A stretch of 64,000 nt of DNA from Antedon mediterranea. Its lineage: Eukaryota; Echinodermata; Crinoidea; Comatulida; Antedonidae. A program made the translations under genes and the position numbers. Of the stretch, positions 44,479-56,310 are shown piece after piece; positions within the stretch are counted from its first letter, which is position 1, and each line of letters begins with the position of its first letter. The stretch is taken from assembly GCF_964355755.1 (NCBI RefSeq), contig NC_092672.1:15188501-15252500 (forward strand), in the 5' to 3' direction. The notes beneath the pieces are model-generated. The model had not been told where the DNA came from and did not search any database. It worked only from the letters and a program-made list of their open reading frames with translations.

Positions 44479-46300
44479 GATTTACAAAATACATTCTGTT
44501 CCAAGGATAGGTGTAATTTAATTAAAACTTCAACGGCGTGATCATTCGATACGGTTGACTAAAGACTGTTTATTTCGCGGCCCGGCATGGTATTTGTAGA
44601 TCCGGCCATGGCGGTACACAACAGAGGTGGTTGCGTATTTTATACAGTGACGTAACATGGTCGCTGTGACGTCAAATTACTGCTATTTTTGCCTTTTTTT
44701 AGTGTTTATCCTTAAAATTCAGAAAAGAGACATAGCCTATAGTGTGCGGCCCCTCAATAAACATCAGTGTGCCAAATGTGAGCACGTACCTTTCAGTGGT
44801 TTTGGAGGAGATACGTAAAATTACACGAAAAATTTAGTAGCATTAATATATACAGTAGATGATTAATATTGTGATTTCACAAAATGGCGTACAAATGACG
44901 TCACGGATGAGTGATCACGCTGAAAAGCTAAATAGGATTAAACTAAATTATTTTGAAGATATTATGTTATTTTTGTGATTATTGACATTTAACTTGAGAT
45001 AATTGACACACAAAATCTGTACAGAAAGAAAGAAATAAAGATTTCATACAACAATAGGTGATCATTTTATTCTAAATTATCACCTAATTAAAGGTAGGAA
45101 ATTCTCTGATGATGATATTTAAATTACCTTTTTTGCGTAATCATTTCCAGCTACAACAGAATCCCTCTAATGTCTTAAAAAGATGGTTATTTCAGAAGAA
45201 GACTGTATGATGTTACGGTCATTTATGTTATTTATCACTGTTATAATGAATTATCAACAACATTCTTTATGTATTGTAACTATATCTTCATGACCATGCG
45301 TGTCGGTTCCTCATTTAAAAGATATGGATTTATATTTTATTTGATAAAAACTTATTAATCAGTTATTACCCGTTTATTTTTTTAATCAATTATTTTTGAA
45401 CAGCAGAAACTGCGCAAAATGAAATAACCGATTAAAAAATAACCTTTTAAAAACATTATTTCTTGTTTTAACAGATTACTGTTTTGCGGAGCAGTTTTTA
45501 GCTGCAACACAAAATAGCGATTATTGACCACACTTTGACCTCTAGAGTATGGCAACCCTCAATCACAAAGCATGCTGTCTATTTGCATGATCGACGACGA
45601 TCAGCAAAACAATGATATGGACCAATGGTATGTGAGAGTTTTAGGCAGCGATAGGATGTAAACAAACCAACTCTCATCGGCCTTCCATAACTTGAACTGT
45701 GTTGTGGGTATGGATAATTATGATTTTTAGAAAGCGATTACCAGATAACCAATTAACGTCAAAGAAAATTTTTTGTTGCAACATGGTCAATTCTGTGGTT
45801 TGTGGTAAGTACAAAGGAAAAATTTATTTTGTCAGCAGAAAAAGACCCTCAGACACTTGTGAAATACAAGATCAGCCTGTGACTTGTATTAAAAAATAAA
45901 TTAATAAAGGACAAGAATGAAATTTATTATGTACACCAAACCTTAATGATATTTTAAGTCAATAGATTATGCCAAAGTAAAAATATTTAATAATTGTTAA
46001 ACACTGTTTTATGATCTCCTTTATGATACATATATAAAATAGTCTTTTGAAAAATAGTTATTAGATGTTATAAGCTGATGTTTTTAAAATTAGCAATGAA
46101 TTTTAACTTATATAAAAAAATACAATCATGTTGATGATGAAGTTATGCGTAGGAATTATGAGTAGGTCTAAGCAAAGTCAATATTATTTTCCAATTTTAG
46201 TGTGTGAAAAAGCGACAGCTGTTGTAGTACATTTTTAATACATGATACATATTCTGTTGTGGGGTGACACTGTAGGACCACCACAGTTAATTCTAAATAA
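44479..46300. other. No gene seen; Helitron-like 5' end words at 45053-45090
   Basis: Mixed sequence without a supported gene. At 45053-45090 the words taggtgatcattttattcta and tatcacctaattaa form an inverted pair like the ends of family H2. The plus open frame 45699-45899 (67 codons) has five cysteines but no recognised domain or neighbour exon. Confidence 0.4.
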
Positions 46301-46302
46301 AA

Positions 46303-46985
46303 CTAGATTTAATTTGTCACTATGACAAATTATAGGTTATATGCATTGATTTAAATAAAGATAATTGATATATAATATATTGATTGATTTTGTAAGAATC
46401 TTTAATTATTTATAATATATGAAAGTTATTTATAATAATGCAAATACAATAGCCAATATCACAATCCGATCAAAGATCCCTCTGCGTATAACTATAATGT
46501 CATAAAACTACCCTTGTTACATAATAATAAAGACATATTATTTATTTATTTATTTATGTATATAAGTTCCTTTTTCTATGGATTTCATTATAGATCATGC
46601 ATATAATCTATCAATCTCGGTAGCTTGAATGCTATAGACGCAAGCACATACCACTGAGCCATCCACAACCTACTAAAAGTTGAAGAAAGATTCCTCTGTG
46701 TATTTAGAAGTAACCACTTTGGTGCAGATAGAATATTACATACTGCAATGAATAATAGTTTTTTACTATGATGACATCTTTAAACATTTAAAAAAATAAA
46801 GCACTGTCAAAATATATACTTTAAATTTTAATATATGAACATTTTAAAGAAGTAGGTTAATGTAAAATTTGTTATTTCGGTCCAAGAAAATGTTTGTTTG
46901 ATTGTTGAAATTATTTTTTTAAAATTTAATATGCAATAAATCATACATATGATACATACACTTTAACAATCTATACTAATTTTAA
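46303..46985 (-). repeat. Helitron-like 3' part with tRNA-like module, copy 2 (inverted)
   Basis: The minus 3' end has a hairpin aatttgtca and tgacaaatt next to CTAG (plus 46303-46331). It matches 18180-18645 in inverted orientation, including gatccctctgcgtataac, gaggaatctttc on the complement, and the outer atgtatcatatgtatga. On the minus strand gtggatggctcagtggtatg near 46665 is A-box-like. Confidence 0.6.
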
Positions 46986-48390
46986 AATTGTTCACCATTG
47001 TGTTAACTTTCGTGCATAGCCTTGTAGAACAAAAGAACTAGATAGCTTACGGCTATTGTGTGTTGAGGATAGGGTGACTCAAATCAAATTAAACAAAATT
47101 AATTAAATTAATGCAGTATAGAAATGTAGCATCATATCTTCTATATATAAATTTACGTAAGGGCAAAATTCGGTAAATCACGCATTATTTCTAGAATGTT
47201 TACTCGATGGTATATAAAGTTGGTTTGTACTTTCGATACTGATTTTAACCACCTGATGTAACCCTGTTTACTAATTAAATTGAGTTCGATAATTAGTTAT
47301 TGACAATTAAAATGAATTTTAATTCATTTGATTTGCCCCAAATAGGGGTGTTTTCCGATCTTGGTATACACTGTCTAATGCATGTCCATCTTGATACAAT
47401 AATGTGGATGATTTGCATTTTCCTATCTCCTCCTACGATAATTGTTTTTAATGGCTGAAAACTGGTTGAACAGCTCGAGTACAGTATCATAATGTTGAAG
47501 ACGCCGATTTTCTTTAAAAAATACTATTTTGATAGATTTAATATACGTTTATACAAATGTATTGATTTGCAATGAATGGAACATTCCAAATTATTTGGTT
47601 TAACCATGCTTGCATACCTCCATGGTTTAACACAAGTAGGTAAATTTATGGGCCCTTGGAGAATAAACATACAATATAAATAGGTATTAACCACTTTTGA
47701 TCCCCATTTGAATCGCAAATTTCTTATTGTGTGTGTTGGTACTGTTAGATATAATATAAACAAATATACTAATAAACTTTATTACTGTGTGTGGGTAGCC
47801 CCTACTTTTAGATTGTAAACACATAATAATATAATACTTTATTACTTACAGTTGCTTCTCAACGTTTGTATTAATTAATAATTACAAAAAATATAAACGT
47901 CGTAGTGGTGTATCGTTACATGTACTTTACTATTTCAATCGACTATGACAGTGACAATTTTAACAGTTATTAATTCTTTAAATGTTTTACTCTATTTAGT
48001 GGTATATTATTGATAGGCCTATAAAAAAATATTTCGTTACTTAGTGGACATAATAAGAAATATAAAGAATAATTTAATATAAAGAATATATTACAAAATT
48101 GTTCCTCTTTGTATATCTATCCTCATCGCCAACCCTCATGTTAGATACAAAACACAAATTGGGTTTGTTTAAATGAGTCCAAATCAAACATTTGGACTCA
48201 TTTTGTGACAAGTTTCTCTTTTGGAAGTAATTCGCAGGGTGCTAATTTTGGTTGACTACATAAATCATTGTGTCTATTTATTTGTTTCTGTAAACAACAA
48301 TGTTTTATAGTACTGCGGTACGTACATTTGAAATCGCCAGTTTTTTTACGCTGAAATTACTATGTATTCAAAAACCATCTGTGGGCACGA
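46986..48390. other. No gene seen; perfect hairpin at 48171-48203
   Basis: AT-rich. Minus open frames 47293-47490 and 47524-47763 have no recognised domain. At 48171-48203 aaatgagtccaaat and atttggactcattt form a perfect 14-bp stem with a 5-base loop. Confidence 0.5.
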
Positions 48391-48391
48391 C

Positions 48392-48428
48392 CTAGATGGT
48401 ACGCGAGTGAAGCGAGCGTACCATCTAG
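48392..48428 (+). repeat. Hairpin end with CTAG, Helitron-like family H1
   Basis: ctagatggtacgc and gcgtaccatctag form a perfect 13-bp stem with an 11-base loop, gagtgaagcga. The final CTAG is followed by T. It shares the loop with 36412-36448. A LINE end starts shortly after. Confidence 0.6.
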
Positions 48429-48459
48429 TAGTAATAATTTTATAAAGGCTGGGAACCAA

Positions 48460-48958
48460 CATGCACATGGTACCCGACACAGTTATTTTTATTTTGTTCC
48501 ACCAATCTCTTCTAAATGTTATAGATGGCACATTTTATGGTTCACCAATTAAAAATTGGAACAAATTACCAAGTACGATAAAAAGTACTGAGAGTGTAAA
48601 TGTACTTAGGAAAGCAGTCTCGCATCGAAACGGCATAGTATCTAAACTTATTTTTAACTTCTTTTTAAACTTCTTTTTAAACTTCTTTTACCTCAAGGAT
48701 TCCAATGGAAATAAATCTGAGTTATTTGTTTTCTTGGACGATCCTGATCAAATCACTTTTTCTTACCCTTTTTATCTTTTTTTATGAATTTTTAATGGTT
48801 TTTAAAGATTTAAAAAATATTTTAAACATTGTTTTTATACGGTTTTAGTGTTTTAAAATATTATTATCATTGTTTTATATGTTGATTTAATACTGTTTTA
48901 TTCATGAACCTTTTTACTTGTTTTATGTGATTTTGATCAAATAAATGAATGAATGAGT
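48460..48958 (+). pseudogene. LINE ORF2 C-terminus, 3' UTR and tail
   Basis: The plus frame carries FYGSPIKNWNKLPSTIKSTE and SVNVLRKAV, the end of a LINE ORF2 (W..LP..I....SV..F+). A 16-bp unit, taaacttctttt, is repeated three times at 48651-48690. The 3' UTR ends in aaatgaatgaatga (48941-48956), a LINE tail. 5' truncated. Confidence 0.65.
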
Positions 48959-48959
48959 C

Positions 48960-49335
48960 TATCACTTTCAACGTGCTTGTATAACGCAATTTCGAGGTTG
49001 AAAGTGAATAAATATGATGAAATTACAAAAAAAAGGTTGTAAAACAGAAATCGGGCAAAAATAGTGTGTATTAACGTTTAACGCGCAGTATGAATGCAAA
49101 AATCTGCGCACACTCATGGCAATTTTTTTAACTTTTATTGCCTGAAACATACTCTTATTTCATCAAAAATAAATTGTGACAATTTAAACAAATTTAAGCG
49201 CGCGTACACAAGGGTTATATGCGCTACGCACGTAATTGTATTGTCATGATGATAAAATATGAACTGAGATTTATGAGTACCAAATTTGGTTTAATTATGA
49301 TATATGCTTTATTCCTGGCCATAATGAATACACTC
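48960..49335 (-). repeat. Dispersed repeat, inverted copy of 17640-18120 and 55720-56170
   Basis: On the minus strand it shares aatttggtactcataaat, atgacaatacaattacgtgc, cgcgttaaacgtta and ttctgttttacaacct with those copies. Confidence 0.7.
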
Positions 49336-49414
49336 TGTAAAATTGACATAGCTAGATGAAATTGATATCAAGATAATTGACGGACAAAATAGTGCTAAGG
49401 AAAGAATATATAAA

Positions 49415-50755
49415 CTAGATCTGAACTCGTCACGAGTTAGTTATCCGCACGACAAACCATATGTACATCATAGAGTAGAATATTGCGCACAATAAAAAAT
49501 ATTTATGCCATTATGACCTGAAGAAAATATAATGTTAGTGTGTTCTCTATTTTGTTTCTAAGTATATAGTATACACTAAATACTGTATACATATTACATA
49601 CAGTGTAGCTTAGATAAAATTACTGGACCCGCCTTTTATTCCAATTTTTACCATGATGACGTCATCAAAATGAAACACAATTATGATGCGCACTCTTTTA
49701 AATGTGATGAACAATGACGCAAAAGATAAAAATCTTTTTATTTATTCAACTGGCCATTTGATGACGTCACAACATCTGATTGGCAAAATGTTCACATGAA
49801 TTCGTATATAAAATCCATTAGCTTTTAATTAATTATTACTTTTTATTCTGACGAGCTATAACAGATTGAAATTTACTGTAAAGATGAAAATAAGTGACCC
49901 GCGTTATTCAAATTTTTTGACATTATGACGTCATCAAAATTAAAATGTTTTTAACTCTTGCGAAAGATACTTAATTGAGCAAAAAAATAGTAAAATCTGG
50001 TAAGAAATTGCGGTATATGAATAAGCAAGATGCGCTCTACTAAGTGTGATGAGGTATAATGAAAGAGACAAAAATCCAATATGTTGTATTCGGGTGGCCA
50101 TACGATGATGTCACAACATCCAAGATGTAACATTTTTACATGAATTCACATCAATAGCTTATCCACTTTCATACTATGAAAAAAAAATTGGTTGATCCTG
50201 AGGAGCTGTAATAGATTCAAAACAGGCATGATTTTGACAGTATTTTGTAACTTTTTTCAACTAAGATTCAACGTGTTCGTATGGCGTAATTAAAAATTTA
50301 AATGATCTCAATCTTTTTTAAAATGACTAGTAAAGACTGGAAAATCAAAATTTAAGAGAAGAAAATGTGATTTTCATTGTATTTGTACGCGCAAAATAGT
50401 TCGCGCGCGTGGACATTTTTAAATTAGCAAAATGTCATGATATGCGTAGAAATTTTATTAGAAATTAATTTTAAAAGTTTAAATGCGTGTACGCGTGTAA
50501 CTTGTTGTAAAACATGCCATTTTTAATCCACAGACAGTTTGCCCTTGATATAACAAAGTTACATTTGGTTTTTAATCTATGATCAATCATAAAAAAATCA
50601 TAAAATCGCGCGTAAGTCATGTTGCACAACTCTGACATCATAAAAAAATGGAGGTGCACAACTTCATGTAAATGTCGATATGTTGACAAAGTTACGATAT
50701 GTTCTGTTTACACGTTTTAGAGAAATATGACGCACAAAAATGATAGCATGAAAGA
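49415..50755 (-). mobile_element. Helitron-like element of family H2, long copy
   Basis: The minus 3' end has CTAG at 49415-49418 beside aactcgtcacgagtt. Inside are two ggccat-gatgacgtcaca modules (49745-49880 and 50090-50230) and a tail block (50575-50755) also found at 29880-30065. It abuts a LINE 3' end at about 50765. No transposase gene. The plus/minus open frames inside (49951-50133, 50471-50689) are accidental. Confidence 0.55.
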
Positions 50756-51431
50756 AGCATTTTCATTTGATTTCATATCTTTCTTTATTCTGGAAAACCT
50801 TTTCAATACATAAGTACTGGTCTCCCATGAGGTCCAGATTAGTGACTTAACTACAAAATTAAAGTATAATATATACATATGTACAAAAAAAGAAGAGTAT
50901 TACTTTAAATACTAAAATTGATTTAAAGATGTTTTGTCCCTTGAAACACAAAAAAATGAAGGTCAAAATATTCTAAATTTAAAGTGGCCATATCAAAGTA
51001 ATATTAAAGTTATTCACTTTAAGTCGAAAATTAATTAATTAACAGGTAAATTAGTTTGAATAAATTTCATCTGGAAAATCGTCACGAGCGAAAGTAAACA
51101 AAGATTTCAAACCATGAGTACGCATGCATATGCTAAATTAGGATTGTTTACAACTCGTCACGGTTAAGAAGGTATTTTCACACAGATCATGAGGAAGTTT
51201 TATGATTATGCATACAGAGTAGCCAAACAAGCGCGTTTCATTATGGGATATGTTTTGATTGAAAACTTTGACTGGAAGTCAAAGTTATTTTTTTAACAGA
51301 AAAACGTCTGTATTTCAGTTGAATTTTTTTTTTTTTCGAAAAATTTTTGGTGATAGTTAATAACTATTATGATACTTCAAAATGACCCACCTTTTTTCGA
51401 AATCTATTATTTTTTATTTTTTTGGAATTAG

Positions 51432-51689
51432 TCAAAGGGACAATACATCTTTAAATATGTCTAAATTCATTAATTGGTAATTTTGCCGTAAATCAATTGG
51501 GAGGTTATTCCAGAGTTTAGAAGATCGGTAGAGGAAGGTCATTTTACCTTGTAAATTTGTCCATGTTGGAGTAACTAGGGTATTTGATGATTGACTACTT
51601 TTATGATGAATGGTGTGCATAAATTGAAACTGGGTTGATAGATATGAAGGAGCAATATCTTTGAAAAATTTAAAAACTAGCATCAACAA
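51432..51689 (-). pseudogene. ORF2 C-terminus of the minus LINE
   Basis: An 85-codon stretch: KFFKDIAPSYLSTQF, then FLYRSSKLWNNLPIDLRQNY and LDIFKDVL. The pattern (Y..L......T..R..F..R..+.WN.LP..L.....F+) is the usual end of CR1/L2-like ORF2. It is 5' of the 3' UTR of the same element. Confidence 0.8.
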
Positions 51690-52050
51690 TTGCTCATCCC
51701 ATTTGACTGTAAGTTTCTTCCATTTAATTGATAAAATTTAATTAATTTACCGGAGTGGTAATGTCACACAAGAATTACGATTACATTTGTAAGTAGACAA
51801 AGAATTGAGTTAGGTAGGCAATATCGAATTCTGCGAATGATGCCTAATTTTTGAAGAAACTTTCTAAATGTGTTTGTCCCAGGACATAGTCAAAATGAAT
51901 TCCTAAATATTTGTATTGATCAACCTTTTCAATGTTATCCCCATTAAATTTAACATAAACATTAATATTAACAAGCACGAATGTGCAATACTCGGGGTAC
52001 AGCGAAAGAAGCTGTATACAGACGTATACAGTTAGAAAGTAAAGAAAATA

Positions 52051-52121
52051 GGTTTCGCCAGGGCTCGAACCGGGACCTTCTGCGTGTTAAGCAGACTTGA
52101 CAACCACTACACTACGAAACC
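52051..52121 (-). tRNA. tRNA-Val (anticodon AAC)
   Basis: On the minus strand the acceptor stem is perfect, ggtttcg with cgaaacc. The D-arm gtagtgtagtggttgtca has the A box. The anticodon stem tctgc with gcaga encloses ttaacac, anticodon AAC. The B box is ggttcgagcc; one mismatch in the T stem (C with T). Eukaryotic tRNA-Val(AAC) has the same gtagtgtagtggtt start. TTTT follows three bases after the 3' end, a Pol III terminator. The T-stem mismatch leaves open that it is a recent pseudogene. Confidence 0.8.
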
Positions 52122-52333
52122 TCTTACATTAAAAATGTGGGTTACAGAAAGTTTTTTAATCCATTTAAATTACAAATAAATGGTAATAAGCACAAAGCAA
52201 AATAAACATGTGTAAAAGTGATAATTACCGATTACACAAAATAAGTATTTTAAAAAATAATAAAAATAAGATATACTCTGTATAATTATCATATTGCGTA
52301 TACAGTACTTTTCACCATAAAGTTAAAAAAAAA

Positions 52334-52405
52334 GGTTTCGTCCGGGCTCGAACCAGGTACCTTCTGCGTGTTAAGCAAACGTGATAACCACTACGCCAAG
52401 AATCC
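52334..52405 (-). tRNA. tRNA-Val(AAC)-like, probably a pseudogene
   Basis: Same overall sequence as the copy at 52051-52121 (gcgtagtggttatcacg, ttaacac loop, ggttcgagcc), 212 bases away. The acceptor stem has two mismatches (ggattct against cgaaacc) and the T stem one. A run of nine T follows directly on the minus strand, so transcription could still terminate properly. Confidence 0.6.
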
Positions 52406-54137
52406 GCATATAACCATATAACTACATAACGCTGTGGTGTGTGTCACACATTGTGGCTTCTTAATTAAACAAATTAATTAACAAAAAATTAAAAATCCGG
52501 CTCTATAGCTTTGAGGACATGTCCCTGTAGTATGTTCATGCCAAATCCCAGCTCAATACTATAACGAATAAGGGTGGAGTAGTACTTTAAAAATCGCACT
52601 TTTTACTCAATAGTGTCCAGATGGAGGAAGAGAAGGAGAAAATGAGTAAGTACTAGACTCGGGTACCCCGAGTAAAAATTGTTTAGGCAAAACTTTGTTC
52701 CGAAGACCATAAATTTATTCTTTTTAGTGTTAAGGGTTAGTTTGTTAAATTCAAACCATATTTACATTAACAATAACATCAATGTCTCTTTGAAGGCTAA
52801 CAGAGTCAGATGAAGAAAATAAAAGTGTAGTATCAGCATACATAGCACATTTACAAGTTAAACTATCTGGTAATGATTAACATTATATAATAAAGAGGAG
52901 ATGCCCAAGTATGGAGCCTTGAGGAACCCCAACATTTATTGATTTGGGTACAGATAAAGAGGATTTGATCTTTACAACTTGCGATCTATTGCCAAGGTAA
53001 GAAATAAACCAACATAAAGCATTGTCCCTAATTCCTAATTGAATAAATATACTAATTAACAGTTCATGATTGATAGTATAATATGCCTTTTTCAAATCCC
53101 AAAAAATGGCTACAATTACTATACCATCGATCATTTATATTATTTAAGATATGATCAGAAACATCAAGAAAGTGACTAGAAAGTGGCAATTTATTATTTG
53201 TGAAATTGTTAATCTGGTCAAATACATAGTCATCAGTTATATTTATCTATTATCATAGTCAACATATCTTAGAGTTAGTTTTGGAGTTAGTGTTAGTAAA
53301 ATTGTTGGCAAGAGAATTGCCAATAGATGTAAAATAACTATTAAATTGATTGGCTGTGTCTTTGTCAGAAATTGTGAAACCACTTCCAGTTTTAACAGAC
53401 TGGATAAAGGTTTTATTTTTAGGAATTAATTTGTTTATGGTATTCCATAATTTGTTGGAATTATTTGTGTTTTCATTTACAGCATTAATACAGTCTTTCC
53501 TTTTAATTATCTATTTAAATTGTTAGTTTTATTTTTTAGGTGTTTTGCATATTCCCAGTCTTTAGGATCATTTGTCTTTTGTGCTTTTGAAAAATAATAA
53601 TCCCTATCTTTTGTTAGTTTTAAATAGTCACAATTTATCCATTACCTGAAGAGAACCCTTAACACGTTTTGTTTTTATAGGAGCACGTTTGTGACATGCA
53701 TTATTAAACAACTGTTTACAAATTCCCCACGCATTGTTAACGTCACTGCAATTCATTACCTCGTTCCAATCGATACTTTTAATTGTGTTAATAAAATCAT
53801 GGTTATTAAAATTTTGATATGAGCTAGACTTAATTGTCTTTGGTGCTATTTTCTTTTTTTTACATTATTTTTCACATTTTTATAAGTATATAAGTGAATG
53901 GTCACTTATACCAAGACTGAGAACTCCGGAGGAAGGAATTTTATCAGTACTTGTTACAAATATTAGGTCTATAATAGTTTTCCTGGTATCAGTGACTCTT
54001 GTGTAGTCCTTAATTAATTTAAGTTGCTACTGTTGGCAAGTTTATTAATTTTATTTAGATTAGTTTGTTTAGTAAGATCAAGGTTAAAATCTCCAAGAAT
54101 AACTACATCATCATAATGAGAAGTTCATGATATAGAA

Positions 54138-54640
54138 CTAGATTTGAACTCGTCATGGTGACGAGTTAGGCTATCGCTCAATGCATCATATGCACATGCT
54201 GTTTATTAGTCTACAGTAGGTTGTACGAACAGCATAGCATTGATCAAAATAGTCGAAGGTATTGACATTGTAAACGGTATAGTTGACGGTTAATTTTGAT
54301 TTACACCACTCACGTTTTTTCAATTTTTTTAATATGATAACCTTTCAAATTAAAAAAAAGTTGATATGTCTGAAGGAGAATTGTTTGAGTAATAACACTT
54401 GAAAATTGATAACCTTTACGCAATATGCTCTCTATTGAATGTGACAAACTGTTTCAAAAGAGAAAAAAATCAAATTTAAAAATTTCAGATGGCCATATGA
54501 GGACGTCATAACATACTTATACGGTCCAAATTTCACATGAATTCATATCTACATCTCATCAGCTTTTATATTATGTTTAAAAAATAGGGGGTCACTGTGC
54601 ATCATGAGAACTACCGTATGCACGATTTTTTGAAATTCTT
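54138..54640 (-). mobile_element. Helitron-like element of family H2, short copy
   Basis: The minus 3' end is the hairpin aactcgtca-cca-tgacgagtt, then caaatCTAG and T (plus 54138-54167). Inside is one ggccatatgaggacgtcata module with acatgaattcatatct (54490-54560). It cuts off the N-terminal part of the minus LINE. Confidence 0.6.
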
Positions 54641-55586
54641 AAATTGACTATAAATTTAAAACAGTCTTTTCAATTTTTAATAATTCATATAGTGGTAAGA
54701 AGGTTATTTAGAGTTACATTATTTATAAATGAAGAGGCGGTGGTGCTTGACTACTTAATTGACTTAAAAATCATCTACTATGCCACATCTTTATTTATGT
54801 GCACTACTTATTTTTGTTTAATTTGTGTGATATTTGTGTCATTTGGTCCTTACAGTTATTAGTTGGTGTGTCAAATGAGCTGATCCAGTTTTTGATACTC
54901 TTCAGAATATTCTAAATGTTATGCAGGTCTAAATTAAATTTGTCATGTTAGAAATCAAATCAATTCATCCACTCATAGTGAAAAATGTGAAATGACAAAA
55001 AGTTTTTTGCCTTAACGTTTAAACCAGCAACATACCACATACTTGAGAATCAATTATTCTATTCATGTCACATGGCACCGAAGTCACAATTACAAGGCTA
55101 TTATTATTATTTTTTGTCAATGCATTACAAATCAAATTGTCTTGTTTTTTAGAATCTTTATTTAATCCAAAGGCATTGATAATTGTTCTCCTTGTACATA
55201 TTTCAGGTCATTATAAAAAACAATAATAATAAATACAAATTTTAAACCAGGAACTACCCTTTAAAGTTTGTTCTCATACTAATTCTTTTTCTATTCTTTT
55301 CTTTTTTAATAAGTTGCCTACTTTTTGGAAACATTTTAAAATTGTTCCTAATCAATAAGACTTCCAATTACAGATTCTACCATTTAAAGCCTGCTTTGAA
55401 GTTGAACAGAGTTTAAACTGACCAATCAAATGGTTTACAAATTACATCATCATAGTTTGCGAACATAATACGTATGTTCTGATAATTTTTGAATTGTACA
55501 ACGTGATGATGTTTTTCATTTTTTGTACAATTTTAAGGTTTGATATTAAGTCTAAACTATAATACAAATAGAACTTAATTTAATTT
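54641..55586. other. No gene seen
   Basis: AT-rich. A plus open frame at 54644-54862 is hydrophobic and cysteine-containing but has no recognisable domain. No repeat identified. Confidence 0.35.
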
Positions 55587-56310
55587 TTAGTCGCGTGGAC
55601 GCGACTCTATAGTTCACTATGTCGGTCGGTCGGTCTGTCGGTCGGTCCGGTATCACTATGCGTTTTATCGCTTTCTGACCTTATCTTGATATCAGTTTAA
55701 TCTAGCTAAGTCAATTTTTCACAGTATATTCCTTATGGCCAGGAATCGATGTGGTTATGTTTTCACGGTGCGCAATAAAAAAATTACGCGGTCTACGTAC
55801 GATTTAACGAAATCACGTTTGTAATCATATCTTCACAACCATGAATCACAATTAAACACAATTTGGTACTCATAAATTTCAGGGCATAAATCATCATATG
55901 GCAATACAATTACGTGCGTAGCGCATGTAACGCATGCGTGCACGCGCTTAAAATTTTCAAAATTTATTTTCGATGAAATAAGAGTACGTTTCAGGCAATT
56001 TTAAGCGTTTACAAAATTGCCATGAGTGCGCAGATTTTTGCGCGCGCACTGCGCGTTAAATGTTATTGCGCACTCTTTTTGCCCGATTTCTGTTTTTTTT
56101 TACTTACTTTTCGACTCGAAATTACGTTATACGAGCACGTCAAAAGTGACAGGCTACGCACGTGTAAATTAAAAAAATATAATTGTTTTTAAACATTTCA
56201 ACATTTTTAAACATGTTCAGTAATTTCGGTCAGTTGGTAGGTTGGTCGGTCGGTCGGTAAACACTAATGAGCACGCGACTGCAGCCATCTATATGGCCTT
56301 GTTATTCTTA
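55587..56310 (-). mobile_element. Helitron-like element with GC hairpin end (family H4)
   Basis: The left end is the hairpin agtcgcg-tgga-cgcgact at 55589-55606; on the minus strand it is followed by CTAA-type bases, fitting a Helitron 3' end. Next comes a (tcgg)n-like run at 55620-55650, and another at 56231-56260. The right end has gagcacgcgactgcagcc. The middle (55720-56170) is shared with 17640-18120 and, inverted, with 48960-49335. No coding frame. Confidence 0.6.

Larger units (their letters stand above)
51989..52674. mobile_element. Inverted-repeat cassette carrying two tRNA-Val sequences
   Basis: The ends are TACTCGGGGTAC (51989-52000) and GTACCCCGAGTA (52663-52674), perfect 12-base inverted repeats. 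The right end is itself a hairpin (actcggg-tac-cccgagt) beside CTAG at 52653-52656. A small hairpin, gcac-gaat-gtgc, lies at 51974-51985 outside the left end. It interrupts the RT region of the minus LINE: LINE sequence is on both sides. No transposase; type unknown, possibly Helitron-like. Confidence 0.6.
50765..54122 (-). mobile_element. CR1-like LINE, most of ORF2, minus strand
   Basis: Read from 54122 leftward: ILGDFNLDLTKQTNLN and SLGISDHSLIY (endonuclease C-terminal blocks), a linker, then the RT with FWDLKKAYYTINHELL, WFISYLGNRSQVVKI and VPQGSILG (53134-52883). The catalytic site reads YADTT (about 52835), so the second Asp of YADD is missing. RT resumes beyond a cassette insertion (51989-52674) with DQYKYLGIHFDYVLG, and ORF2 ends near 51432 with YRSSKLWNNLPIDLR. 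The 3' UTR includes ggacctcatgggagaccag (complement of 50830-50850) and ends near 50765. The N-terminal endonuclease half is missing where a Helitron-like end begins (54138). Several stops and frameshifts. Confidence 0.85.

Noticed and set aside
45699-45899. 67-codon cysteine-containing plus frame as a small secreted peptide
   Set aside because: The N-terminus is not a convincing signal peptide, the cysteine spacing matches nothing I know, and no upstream exon is visible.
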